Below, in pieces: positions 14,041-22,084 of a stretch of DNA of 29,139 nucleotides. The position numbers were made by a program, and so were the translations under genes. Where the stretch lies: NCBI GenBank assembly GCA_034436375.1, contig DAOTVS010000070.1, positions 1 through 29,139 of the forward strand, in the 5' to 3' direction. Within the stretch, counting starts at the first letter, position 1. Every line of letters starts with the position of its first letter. The stretch is from DAOTVS01 sp034436375. Its GTDB lineage: Bacteria; Chloroflexota; Anaerolineae; SpSt-313. Under the pieces are notes generated by a model that saw nothing but the letters and a program-made list of their open reading frames with translations, was not told where the DNA came from and did no database searches.

Positions 14041-15897
14041 CTATGCCTGAGCCGGTGCGAGGGGGCCGGGAGCATCCTCCAGGTCGCGGGCCCGGCCTTC
14101 CGCTTCGGCACGGAACTGGCGCCGGTACAACTCATAGTAGAGGCCCTTTCTCGCCAGCAGTTCGTCGTGAGTGCCCTGCTCGACAATGCGGCCGCCCTGC
14201 AGGGCGATCACCTGGCTTGCATTGCGGATGGTCGAAAGGCGGTGCGCAATGACAATGGAAGTGCGGCCCTGGAGCAAGCGGGCCAGCGCCTGCTGGATCA
14301 GCTGTTCAGTGAGCGTATCGACACTGGAGGTGGCCTCGTCGAGGATCAGGATGCGCGGGTCGGCGAGCAGGGCCCGGGCAATGGCGATGAGCTGCCGCTG
14401 GCCCTGGGAAAAGTTGGCGCCCCGCTCCATGACCGGCGTCTGGTAGCCCTGGGGCAGCCGCTCGATGAAGCGGTCGGCATTGGCATATCTGGCGGCAGCT
14501 ACGATCTGTTCCTCTGTTGCCTCTAGCCGGCCATAGCGTATATTGTCGGCCACGGTGCCGGAGAAGAGAAAAGTATCCTGTAATACAATACTCAACTGCC
14601 GGCGCAGCGAGGCCAACTGCACATCGCGCAGGTCATGCCCATCGATGAGCACCTGGCCGCTGGTGGGGTCATAAAAGCGACCGACCAGCGAGGCGATAGT
14701 CGTCTTGCCAGCGCCGGTAGGGCCGACGATGGCCAGGGTCTGCCCGGGCTCGATGAGCAAGCTCACATCATGCAACACGGGCTTGTCTGGCGTGTAGCCA
14801 AAGCACACGTGGCGCAACTCCACCCGGCCCTCCAGGCGGGGCAGCGCCAAAGCGCCTGGGCGGTCCTTCAGGGTGACCGGCTCATCGATCACCTGAAAGA
14901 TGCGCTCGGCGGCAGCCATGGCAGCCAGAAAGCTCGAGTAGAGCTGGCTGATGTCGCGGATGGGCATGAACAGGCGCGGCAGGTAGGCCAGAAAGGCGAC
15001 GATGATGCCTACCGTCAGCTGGCCATGCAGCGCCAGGTAGCCCCCCGCACCGATGACGATGGCTGTGCCGACCATGCTGAGGATATCTACGGTGGGGAAA
15101 AAGGCCGATGAGATGGCGGCGGCGCCCACGTTGGCGTCGCGGTTCTCACGGTTAACCTGGTCAAAGCGCTGCTGGTTGGTGCGCTCGCGCGCGAAGGACT
15201 GTACTACGCGCACACTGGCGATGTTCTCTTGCAGGTCAGCGCTGACGGCGCCGATTTTCTCGCGGGTGCGCCGATAGGCCTGGCGCGCCCGCAGGGCAAA
15301 GATTATGGTTGAGGCGATCATCAGCGGCAGCACGATCAGGCTGAGCAAGGCCAGCGGCACGTTGAGCGCCAGCATGACCACAATAATGCCCGCAAGCGTC
15401 AGGAGGTCACTGGCCAGGCTGGTGAGCCCCAGGGTCAGGAGCTGGTTGATGGTATCCACATCGTTCACCAGGCGTGACATGATATCGCCCGCTTCCTGAC
15501 GGTCAAAATAGGCCAGGGGCAGCTTGAGCACGTGGTCGAAGAGCTGATTGCGCAGGGTGGCCAGGGTGCGCTGGCCGATCCAGCCCATCAGGTAGAGCTG
15601 AGCACCGAAGGCCACCCCGCCCACGATGTAGGTGCCCAGAGTCAGGAGTGCGATGCGGTCCAGCCCCAGCCCATTGCCCCGGCTGATATCGGTATCGATC
15701 GCGATCTTGAGCAGGTAGGGCGCCAAAAGCGCCATGGCTGTGCTCAGGAGCACGAGCAGGGCGCCGACGATAATGCGCGACGTGTGCGGGCGCAGATAAC
15801 CCAGTAGCCGCCGCGCCAGGCGCGGGTCGTAGCGCCCCTGCTCATCGGCATAAGAGGCCAGGCCGCCGTGGCCCCGGCCCGGTCCACCGCCTAACAT
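14041..15897 (-). CDS. Half-size ABC exporter, canonical-ATP-site subunit
   Basis: A 618-residue exporter half: six helices in the N-terminal 330 residues and an ATPase domain in the rest. Walker A is GPTGAGKTT, Walker B ILILDEATSSVD keeps the catalytic glutamate, and the switch histidine is in VIAHRLST. Its signature is FSQGQRQL instead of LSGGQ. AGGAGGG precedes the ATG at 15897; a TTG at 15900 is less likely. With the upstream exporter it should form a heterodimer of the BmrC/BmrD or TM287/288 kind: this subunit supplies the working Walker B and switch, while its altered signature faces the partner's degenerate site. Substrate is unknown; drugs or lipids are typical. Confidence 0.92.
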   Translation of the reverse strand: MLGGGPGRGHGGLASYADEQGRYDPRLARRLLGYLRPHTSRIIVGALLVLLSTAMALLAPYLLKIAIDTDISRGNGLGLDRIALLTLGTYIVGGVAFGAQLYLMGWIGQRTLATLRNQLFDHVLKLPLAYFDRQEAGDIMSRLVNDVDTINQLLTLGLTSLASDLLTLAGIIVVMLALNVPLALLSLIVLPLMIASTIIFALRARQAYRRTREKIGAVSADLQENIASVRVVQSFARERTNQQRFDQVNRENRDANVGAAAISSAFFPTVDILSMVGTAIVIGAGGYLALHGQLTVGIIVAFLAYLPRLFMPIRDISQLYSSFLAAMAAAERIFQVIDEPVTLKDRPGALALPRLEGRVELRHVCFGYTPDKPVLHDVSLLIEPGQTLAIVGPTGAGKTTIASLVGRFYDPTSGQVLIDGHDLRDVQLASLRRQLSIVLQDTFLFSGTVADNIRYGRLEATEEQIVAAARYANADRFIERLPQGYQTPVMERGANFSQGQRQLIAIARALLADPRILILDEATSSVDTLTEQLIQQALARLLQGRTSIVIAHRLSTIRNASQVIALQGGRIVEQGTHDELLARKGLYYELYRRQFRAEAEGRARDLEDAPGPLAPAQA

Positions 15898-15925
15898 CAA
15901 GCCCTCCTGACTCTAGAATGGGGTC

Positions 15926-16084
15926 GGGAGACACGGGAGACAAGGAGAGACGAAGGTCACGGAGGGTTGCATTGTGGATCCCCAGGTGCACTGCTTATCC
16001 GATCAAAGCACGGGTGCAATGGTGGGTGCGCCTTTCTCATAATCCTCCGTGCTCTCCGTCTCTCCGTGTTCCCTGTGTCTCCGC
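15926..16084. repeat. Imperfect inverted repeat spanning the exporter gene's 3' end
   Basis: Forty-base arms, 15926-15966 and about 16045-16084 (reverse complement), agree at about 32 of 40 positions. Both are built of GGAGA/GGAGAGAC-type purine subrepeats, for example GGAGACAC, CGGAGAGACGGAG and CACGGAGG. The right arm lies inside the C-terminal codons of the second exporter, giving its odd R-H-R-E-H-G-E-T tail. Confidence 0.7.
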
Positions 16085-17832
16085 AGTCTGCTCCTGTCTT
16101 GGTCTGTTGCCCCAGGCCGCAGTTGCAGGGCGTAGATTTCCGCGTAGGCGCCGCTCTCGCGCAACAGTTCTTCGTGCGTGCCGTGGGCCACAATCCGGCC
16201 CCGATCGAGCACGAGGATCTGGTCGGCGTGGCGCACCGTACTCAGGCGCTGGGCGATCACAAAGCTGGTGCGCCCCTTCATCAGGGTGCGTAGGGCTTGC
16301 TGGATCTGGTGTTCCGTCTCCACATCAACCGAAGAGGTCGAGTCGTCCAGGATTAGGATGCGCGGGTTGAGCAGCAGGGCGCGCGCAATGGCGATGCGCT
16401 GCTTCTGGCCGCCGGAAAGGGTCACGCCCCGCTCGCCCACCGGCGTTTCGTACCCCTGCGGGAAACCGAGGATGAAATCGTGCGCCTGCGCGGCCCGGGC
16501 GGCCTCGATGATCGCTTCCAGGCTGGCATCGGGCAGGCCAAAGGCAATGTTCTCCCGGATTGTGCCTGCAAAGAGGGTGGTTTCCTGCAACACAATGCCA
16601 ATTTGCCGGCGCAGGCTCTCCAGGGTCACCTCGCGCACGTCGTGGCCGTCGACCGTCACCCGCCCCTGGGTGACGTCATAAAAGCGTGGGATAAGGTTGA
16701 TAATGCTGCTCTTGCCGGAGCCGGTCGTGCCGAGGAGCGCAACCGACTGCCCGGGCTCGACCACAAAGGTAATGTCGTCCAGCACCTTGTCGCCGCCAAG
16801 GTAGGCGAAGGAGACGTGGTCGAACTCCACCCGGCCCTGGATTGGGGGCAGGTCGTAAGCGCCGGCACGCGTCTCGATCTCTGCCGGAGTGTCCAATATC
16901 TCGAAAATGCGGGCTGAGGAGGCCGAGGCACGCGATGCCTGACCGACCAGAAAACCCAGCATGCGAATGGGCGTGAAGAGCAGCACCAGGTAGGTGAAAA
17001 AGGCGACCAGGGCGCCCAGGCTCAACCGGCCGCCAATGACCTGATGGCCGCCGTACCAGACGATCAGCAGAGTGCCGATGCCGGAAAGGGTATTCATGAT
17101 GGGCAGGTTGAGGGCAAAGGCGCGAGCTGCCGCCAGGTTCTGGTCAAGGAGCGTCTGGTTCTGAGCCAGGAAGCGCTCACGCTCAAAGGGCTCGCGGGCA
17201 AAGGCTTTAACCACGCGGGCGCCTACCAGGTTCTCTTGCAGGATAGTGTTGAGCACCGACAGCTCTTGCTGTGCCCGGGTGAAGATGGGGCGGATCGTCA
17301 CGCCGAAGCGGAGGGCTGAGAACGCCAGGAAAGGCATCACGCTCAGCGAAAGCGTGGCCAGGCGCCAATCGGTGACAAAGAGGATGATGGCGATGCCAGC
17401 GATCAGGAGCAGGGCATTGCTCGTCTGTAACACACCCATACCGGCGAAAAGGCGCACCGTCTCCACGTCGCTCGTGGCGCGGGTCATCAGCTGGCCCGTC
17501 TGGGCCTGGTCATGGTAGCTGAAGGAGAGGCGCTGGATCTTGTCATAAATCGCATTGCGCAGGTCAAAGGCCACGCCCTGCGCGGCGACCTCGCTGAGGT
17601 AGCTCTGCAGAAAGGCAAAAACGCCGCGCACCAGGGCCACCACCACGATGGCCAGGGCAAAGTAGAGCACTACATCGATCTGGCCGGCGCTGATGCCCCG
17701 GTCGATGGCCAGGCCGGTCAGGGCCGGGGTGGCCAGGCTCGAGGCGCTGACCAACAGCAGACAGAGATAGGCCCCCAGAGCTGGCTGCCAATGACGTCGC
17801 AGGTAGGCCAACGCACGCAAAACGGGGCGCAT
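16003..17832 (-). CDS. Half-size ABC exporter, degenerate-ATP-site subunit
   Basis: A 609-residue exporter half with about six N-terminal helices and a C-terminal ATPase. Walker A is GTTGSGKSS and the signature LSGGQKQRIA is canonical. Walker B, however, is ILILDDSTSSVD, with Asp in place of the catalytic Glu, and the switch motif is VIAQRLST, with Gln for His. Both changes mark a non-hydrolysing site and match the altered signature of the neighbour. GGAGG lies 4 nt before the ATG. Homology ends near residue 580; the last 25 residues are encoded by a repeat arm and are probably extra. It is first in the two-gene operon, with 105 bp to the next gene. Confidence 0.92.
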   Translation of the reverse strand: MRPVLRALAYLRRHWQPALGAYLCLLLVSASSLATPALTGLAIDRGISAGQIDVVLYFALAIVVVALVRGVFAFLQSYLSEVAAQGVAFDLRNAIYDKIQRLSFSYHDQAQTGQLMTRATSDVETVRLFAGMGVLQTSNALLLIAGIAIILFVTDWRLATLSLSVMPFLAFSALRFGVTIRPIFTRAQQELSVLNTILQENLVGARVVKAFAREPFERERFLAQNQTLLDQNLAAARAFALNLPIMNTLSGIGTLLIVWYGGHQVIGGRLSLGALVAFFTYLVLLFTPIRMLGFLVGQASRASASSARIFEILDTPAEIETRAGAYDLPPIQGRVEFDHVSFAYLGGDKVLDDITFVVEPGQSVALLGTTGSGKSSIINLIPRFYDVTQGRVTVDGHDVREVTLESLRRQIGIVLQETTLFAGTIRENIAFGLPDASLEAIIEAARAAQAHDFILGFPQGYETPVGERGVTLSGGQKQRIAIARALLLNPRILILDDSTSSVDVETEHQIQQALRTLMKGRTSFVIAQRLSTVRHADQILVLDRGRIVAHGTHEELLRESGAYAEIYALQLRPGATDQDRSRLRRHREHGETESTEDYEKGAPTIAPVL

Positions 17833-17880
17833 GAATCCTCCGGCGTGGAAATCGGGGGGAAGTCCCTCCTGCAGTGCCTG

Positions 17881-17908
17881 AGTCTAGGCGGGTAGGGGGC
17901 CGTGTCAA
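17881..17908 (-). promoter_or_regulatory. Sigma-70-type promoter for the ABC exporter pair
   Basis: On the minus strand TTGACA and TAGACT are 16 bp apart, immediately downstream of the sigma-operon hairpin and about 50 nt before the first exporter's ATG. Confidence 0.6.
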
Positions 17909-17918
17909 CCGGGAAAGT

Positions 17919-17955
17919 GCAGGCCTGCCGGGTTGCTATAACCCGACAGGCCTAC
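17919..17955 (-). terminator. Hairpin terminator after the sigma-factor operon
   Basis: GCAGGCCTGCCGGGTT and AACCCGACAGGCCTAC form a 16-bp stem with two mismatches (allowing G-U pairs) and a 5-nt loop. No U-run follows, so it may work poorly or be a repeat. It begins 12 nt after the stop codon of the small ORF. Confidence 0.5.
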
Positions 17956-17967
17956 GCACACTGCACG

Positions 17968-18054
17968 CTAACGGGGCTGGACAGGGAAGGTGATCTCCCA
18001 GGGGCCTTCGACGACCATGATGGGATTGCTCAGCTCTTTCCAGGGGCAGTTCAT
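17968..18054 (-). CDS. 28-codon ORF coupled to the sigma factor (possible)
   Basis: MNCPWKELSNPIMVV is its first half and it ends in FPVQPR followed by TAG. Its ATG overlaps the frame-corrected sigma stop codon (ATGA), and AAAGGAGGAGGC lies just upstream, a strong ribosome-binding site. The place normally taken by an anti-sigma gene is filled by this ORF only. It has no helix, zinc motif or recognisable domain. It might be the start of a lost gene or a genuine small protein. Confidence 0.45.
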   Translation of the reverse strand: MNCPWKELSNPIMVVEGPWEITFPVQPR

Positions 18055-18628
18055 GCCTCCTCCTTTCCCCCCACACGCAGAGGGGCCAAAAGGCTGCCAA
18101 GCATTTTCTTGGCGCGGAAGATACGCGTCTCAACCGTGGAAAGGGCGCGTCCAGGGCAGCAGCCACTTCCTGGTAGGAGAGGCCCTCCAGATAGCGCAGC
18201 ACCAACACGGCGCGATAGTCACTGGGCAGGCGGAGGAGGGCCTTTTGCACAGCAAGGCGCGCCTCGCGGTGCAGGCACAATTCCTCCGGTGTATTCCCCT
18301 GAGGGGAGCGAGGAGGGGGGGTGCCCTCGGGCCACTCTTCCAGCGACAGCGGCGCGCCCTTGCGTTGACGCAGCGCGTCGAGACAGGCGTTCACCGCAAT
18401 CTTGTGCAGCCAGGGCCGCACCGGGGTGCCTGCGCGAAAGCGATCCAGGGAGCGGTAAAAGCGCAGGAAGGACTCTTGCGCCAGGTCCTCCGCCTCGAGG
18501 GCGTTGCCGGTCATGTGGTGGCACAGGCTATAGACCGCATCCTGATGCGCGCGCACCAGGGCGGCAAAGGCCTCCTGGCTGCCTTTTCGAGCCTGCTCGA
18601 CGAGCAGAGTCTCATTGAGGGCAGGCAA
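18051..18628 (-). CDS. ECF-type sigma factor, with a one-base frameshift
   Basis: An ECF (group 4) sigma factor. Region 2 (about 12-85) has AFAALVRAHQDAVYSLCHHM and the DLAQESFLRFYRSL segment; region 4 begins with LPSDYRAVLVLRYLEGLSYQ. Within 18138-18146 one base appears to be missing: in the given frame the recognition helix is lost, while in the next frame STVETRIFRAKKMLGSLLAP completes region 4 and stops at 18051. Without correction the frame runs on to 17936. The start is a TTG at 18628, because AAAGGAG lies 6 nt upstream and no in-frame ATG fits. No anti-sigma gene is present. The indel lies in a C3T3 run, so sequencing error and real mutation are both possible. Confidence 0.82.
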
Positions 18629-18936
18629 CTCCGTCTCCTTTACAGGGCTTCAGATGGGTGGTTGAGTGCTTTCACTTGTATATACGTGGGGAGGGAGCAA
18701 AAACTTGCAGAGGAGATCGATTTGCTGTGTGGAACCTGGCCTGATACACCGGTTTCCCTGGCCAGAAAGCGACTGGTAAGAGTCCAGCCGGGCGTCTGTT
18801 CATACCGGGGCTGGGCTACCCCCTGCCGGTGCGCGATGGAGCCTTCTGCAGGCCGCGGCGTCAACTGGGACAGGTTTCTGCCCAAGAGCAGATACCCACT
18901 GCTCATCCCGGGAATCGGCATATCAGGCGTGAACCC
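18629..18936. other. 308-bp gap, no gene seen
   Basis: It lies upstream of the sigma gene and downstream of the alpha/beta hydrolase on the minus strand. ORFs here have no family resemblance. A weak minus-strand pair TTTTTG and TATACA (15 bp apart, near 18670-18700) could be a promoter. I see no convincing ECF-type promoter or terminator. Confidence 0.4.
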
Positions 18937-19701
18937 CTACCTGAGCGAGTGAAGAAGATCCATGATGGCGCTGGCGACAGCGACTGGTTGCTCGACGGGC
19001 AGCAGGTGACCGGCGCCCTGGACCGGCTCAAAGCGCGCATGGGGGATGCGCTGGGCCAGTGCCCGCACGGCCGAGAGGGGGGTGAGATGGTCTTCTGTGC
19101 CGCAGAGGACCAGCGTAGGCCGGCGGATTTCGGCCAGGCGCGCGCGGGGGTCGTAGGATGCGCCGGCCTGGATGTCGTCGAGCAGCACTGCGTCGGGCAC
19201 CTCGGCCAGCCTCTGCAGTGCAAGCTCTATGGTGGCGGGCGCGGCAGCAGGGCCATAGCTGGCCTCCACCATCCACTGGCGGGCGCGGCCTGCGTCGGCG
19301 AGCACCTGCTGCAGGAGCGCCGGCTCGATGGGCAGGTAGCCGCTGGCCGAGATGAGCACCAGCGCGCGGATCAGTTCGGGCCGCCGCAACGCCAGGTCGA
19401 GCACGATGGCCCCGCCCAGCGAGTGGCCGATCAGGACGGCGGGGGGGAGGTGCAAGACATCCAGCAGTTCCTCGACGGCAGCGCTGTTGGCGGGCACGGT
19501 GCGACAACTGGGACCTTCCGATCGCCCGTGGCCAGGCAAATCGAGAATGATGCAGTTGGCATCGGGCAGCATGCGCAGCACTTGGCCCCAGAGTGTGGCA
19601 TGGCCGGCGGCGCCGTGGACGAAAAGCAGCGGCAGGCCGCTCGTGGGACCGCGCTGCAGGTAGAAGATCTGCCGGCCGCGAGAGGTAGTGAGATATGACA
19701 T
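18937..19701 (-). CDS. Alpha/beta hydrolase
   Basis: A 254-residue alpha/beta hydrolase fold protein, cytoplasmic. The oxyanion-loop segment is LLFVHGAAGHATLW, the nucleophile elbow is GHSLGG with Ser94, the acid is Asp205 in LCGTEDHLTPL, and the base is His233 in GAGHLLPVEQP. The DLPGHGRSEG segment is the usual strand-4 region. This is the broad esterase, lactonase or MhpC-like group, and substrate cannot be told. The ATG at 19701 lacks a strong ribosome-binding site, since it abuts a repeat region; an internal start is not better. It is not obviously linked to the sigma factor downstream. Confidence 0.88.
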   Translation of the reverse strand: MSYLTTSRGRQIFYLQRGPTSGLPLLFVHGAAGHATLWGQVLRMLPDANCIILDLPGHGRSEGPSCRTVPANSAAVEELLDVLHLPPAVLIGHSLGGAIVLDLALRRPELIRALVLISASGYLPIEPALLQQVLADAGRARQWMVEASYGPAAAPATIELALQRLAEVPDAVLLDDIQAGASYDPRARLAEIRRPTLVLCGTEDHLTPLSAVRALAQRIPHARFEPVQGAGHLLPVEQPVAVASAIMDLLHSLR

Positions 19702-19706
19702 AATAG

Positions 19707-19889
19707 AGTATCAGCCTTCAGCTATCAGCGATTGCCTTTCGGTTCCCGGCCTTGCCCTCCGATCTGGCGCGGCAATAGAGAATCCGCCTTTGCCGGGTCC
19801 GTCCAGCAAGGGCGGATTCTCCCTTTTGTCTCAGTTGCGAGCAGAAACCGTGTGTTGCAGGCCGGAAGCCAATAGCTGATCGCTAATAG
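19707..19889. repeat. Composite repeat with central hairpin
   Basis: The ends carry related inverted motifs: AGCTATCAGCGATTGCC near 19722 and, in reverse complement, AGCGATCAGCTATTGGC near 19870. The centre, 19778-19821, is a 16-bp hairpin with one mismatch (GAGAATCCGCC / GGCGGATTCTC). The right end supplies the stop codon of the DUF1858 gene. No ORF is seen. Confidence 0.6.
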
Positions 19890-20123
19890 CTATTGGCCCT
19901 TCTCCTCTTCCTGAGCGACCGACTCACTGGCGGCCTTGTTCAGGTCTGCCATGAGGGCATCGACCTCGATGCCGTGGGCGGCGGCGCCCTGCTCGATGTT
20001 CTCAAAGCGGGCGATGGCGCAGCCGAAACACATCAGACCGTGCGCGAGAAAGACGGGCACCGTCTGAGGGTATTTTTGCACTACTTCGGCGATGGGCATA
20101 TCTCGGGTGATCAGGTCTGCCAT
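19890..20123 (-). CDS. DUF1858 domain protein (redox disulfide domain)
   Basis: A 77-residue protein made of one DUF1858 domain. It opens MADLITRDMPIAEVVQKYP, as the family does, and carries HGLMCFGCAIARFENIEQGA with the C-x-x-C pair of the hybrid-cluster-protein-associated disulfide proteins. AAGGAGG lies 6 nt before the ATG at 20123; the longer open frame to 20192 is unsupported. It lies 83 bp downstream of thioredoxin reductase on the same strand and may be its small thiol partner. The last residues EEEKGQ are acidic filler, and the TAG stop lies at the edge of a repeat. Confidence 0.85.
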   Translation of the reverse strand: MADLITRDMPIAEVVQKYPQTVPVFLAHGLMCFGCAIARFENIEQGAAAHGIEVDALMADLNKAASESVAQEEEKGQ

Positions 20124-20206
20124 TTCTGGCCTCCTTATGCTAGCCTGTCGGTTGCGGTCGGTTGCCGGAACTGACAGGGCAGCGCTTGGCAAATACGGAT
20201 ATCGAT

Positions 20207-21193
20207 CTATGCGGGTGAGCCGGTTTCGAGAATGTGCGGCCCCGAGTATTCCCGGCGGATCTCTTCATAAGGGCGCGAGCCCAGCTCTGAAAGGAAGCGT
20301 TCCGCCTCCATGCCGGCGGCCGCTCCCGAGCCGACCGCGGTGGCCACCTGATGCAGCATGGGGTCCCGCACGTCGCCGGCTGCCAGTATGCCGGGGATAC
20401 TGGTGCGACCTCGGTGGTCGGCCTCGATATAACCCCATGGGTCAAGCCTCACCTGACCCTGTAAAAAGCCGGTGTTGGCCTCGGTGCCGATGTAGACGAA
20501 AACGCCGGCTACAGGCACAATCTGCTCTTCGTTCGTCTGCACGTTGCGCAGCCTCACGCCGGTGACCGCATCCTCGCCCAGGATCTCAACCACGGTGCTG
20601 TTCCAGATCGGTTTGACCTTGGGGTTCTCGAGCACGCGCTTTTGCATGATTGGCTCAGCCCTCAGGGTGGAGCGCCGGTGCACCAGATACACCTGGCTGG
20701 CGAAGCGGGTGAGGAATTCGCTCTCCACAACCGCCGCATCGCCCCCACCGACGACCATGACCACCTTGTCGCGATAGAAAAATCCGTCGCAGGTAGCGCA
20801 GAAGGAAATCCCCCTGCCAACGAACTCACGTTCGCCCGGCACGCCTAACTTGCGAGGGGTGGTGCCGGTCGCGATCACGACGGATTGGGCTTCGATAGGG
20901 CCGCTGGTGGTGTTGACGATGAAGGGATGCCTCTGGAAATCAACGCTGGTCGCTTCGTCCATCTGTATACGCGCCCCAAAGCGCTCAGCATGCTCGAGCA
21001 TCAGTTGCATCAGCTCCGAGCCGCCTACGCCCTGCGGGAACCCCGGATAGTTCTCAATCTCGGCCGTCATTGTCGCCTGGCCGCCCAGCAAATTGCCGGC
21101 GATCAGGAGCGGCTCCAAGAGGGCGCGGCCGCTGTAGATGGCTGCTGTATAGGCCGCCGGGCCGCTCCCGATAATGACCAGCTTTTCCACCAT
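20207..21193 (-). CDS. trxB: Thioredoxin reductase (TrxR-like, NADPH- and FAD-dependent)
   Basis: A 328-residue flavoprotein that reduces thioredoxin. It has an N-terminal FAD-binding GSGPAAYTAAIYSGRA, the redox centre C-A-T-C at Cys132-Cys135 (FCATCDGFF), and an NADPH-binding VVGGGDAAVVESEFL (about 147-161). The C-terminal FAD segment is GILAAGDVRDPMLHQVATAV. A run with a histidine-arginine patch (VHRRSTLRA) supports NADPH use. GGAGGAG lies 6 nt before the ATG at 21193; the longer frame to 21358 has no support. Length is normal. A consensus-like promoter lies at 21232-21260. The short C-terminal extension after the FAD domain is poorly conserved. Confidence 0.95.
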   Translation of the reverse strand: MVEKLVIIGSGPAAYTAAIYSGRALLEPLLIAGNLLGGQATMTAEIENYPGFPQGVGGSELMQLMLEHAERFGARIQMDEATSVDFQRHPFIVNTTSGPIEAQSVVIATGTTPRKLGVPGEREFVGRGISFCATCDGFFYRDKVVMVVGGGDAAVVESEFLTRFASQVYLVHRRSTLRAEPIMQKRVLENPKVKPIWNSTVVEILGEDAVTGVRLRNVQTNEEQIVPVAGVFVYIGTEANTGFLQGQVRLDPWGYIEADHRGRTSIPGILAAGDVRDPMLHQVATAVGSGAAAGMEAERFLSELGSRPYEEIRREYSGPHILETGSPA

Positions 21194-21231
21194 GAAATAC
21201 TCCTCCGCAATGGAACAAACCTCATGGGGGT

Positions 21232-21260
21232 ATTCTACGCCCATTTGAGCCGGCTGGCAA
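21232..21260 (-). promoter_or_regulatory. Sigma-70-type promoter for trxB
   Basis: TTGCCA and TAGAAT on the minus strand are 17 bp apart, about 39 nt before the trxB ATG. The divergent methyltransferase gene starts 83 bp farther on. Confidence 0.65.
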
Positions 21261-21342
21261 GCGCAGTGGTGTGGGCATGGCCAGAGGCGAACATTTGCCG
21301 ATTCCCTGCGGTGTGAGTAGTATTCAGGGGTGGAGGGAGTTG

Positions 21343-22068
21343 ATGGAGGACAAGACAATCGAGTTGGGGCACCCGAGTTATGTGTGGCGTTTCGGCCAGA
21401 ACCGCCGCTTTGATCTGATCTGTCGCTATGCGCGGCCGGAAGGGGCGCGCATACTCGATGTGGGGTGTGGTTTGGGACTCTATGTGCGCCAGTTCCTCAC
21501 GCTCAGTGACGACGTGTATGGCGTGGATATCGACGCCGAAAAGGTGGCCAAAGCCAGGCAGACGCTGCCCAAGATCAGTGTAGCCCCGGCCGAAAAGCTA
21601 CCCTTCCCTGATGCGAGTTTTGATGTGCTGTTGCTGCACGAGGTGCTGGAGCACGTAGAGGATGACCGGCGCGCTGTGGCCGAGGCATACCGGGTGCTAC
21701 GGCCGGGCGGGCGCATGGTCATCTTTGTGCCCAATCGCCTCTACCCGTTTGAGACCCACGGCTTCTTCTGGCGGGGACACTACCATTACGGCAACATTCC
21801 CTTTGTCAATTACCTCCCCAACCCCCTGCGCAACCGCCTCTGCCCCCACGTGCGCGCCTATACCCGGGGCGGGCTGCGCCGGCTCTTCGCCGGGCTCCCC
21901 GGGCGGGTGACGGTGCACACGCAGATATTCCCTGGCTATGACAAGATCGCCAGCCGTCACCACGCATTGGCTGGGACGTTCCGCGATGTGACCTACATGC
22001 TCGAGCGCACGCCCCTGTGCAACCTGGGGCTGTCGCATTTCCTGGTGTTTGAGAAGCAGCCTGCATAA
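21343..22068 (+). CDS. Class I SAM-dependent methyltransferase
   Basis: A 241-residue Methyltransf_11-type enzyme. Motif I is ILDVGCGLGLYVRQF (about 37-51), the acidic loop is YGVDIDAEKVAKARQ, motif II is FDVLLLHEVLEHVEDD, and motif III is YRVLRPGGRMVIFVPN. The C-terminal third (about 155-241) has RGHYHYGNIPFVNYLPNPLR and ends in a hydrophobic helix. A substrate such as a lipid- or sugar-linked acceptor is possible, since the next gene is a membrane glycosyltransferase-like protein, but they are convergent. GGAGGGAG lies just before the ATG at 21343; the frame reaches 21271 without support. Confidence 0.9.
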   Translation: MEDKTIELGHPSYVWRFGQNRRFDLICRYARPEGARILDVGCGLGLYVRQFLTLSDDVYGVDIDAEKVAKARQTLPKISVAPAEKLPFPDASFDVLLLHEVLEHVEDDRRAVAEAYRVLRPGGRMVIFVPNRLYPFETHGFFWRGHYHYGNIPFVNYLPNPLRNRLCPHVRAYTRGGLRRLFAGLPGRVTVHTQIFPGYDKIASRHHALAGTFRDVTYMLERTPLCNLGLSHFLVFEKQPA

Positions 22069-22084
22069 AGCCTGGCCACAGAGG

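Noticed and set aside
17968..18054. Truncated anti-sigma zinc-finger (zf-HC2) protein
   Set aside because: Only one cysteine and no H-x3-C-x2-C motif; it cannot be called a zinc finger.
18138..18146. Programmed -1 ribosomal frameshift in the sigma factor
   Set aside because: The CCC TTT codons do not fit a slippery heptamer in the needed phase, and no downstream structure stands out. A missing base is simpler.
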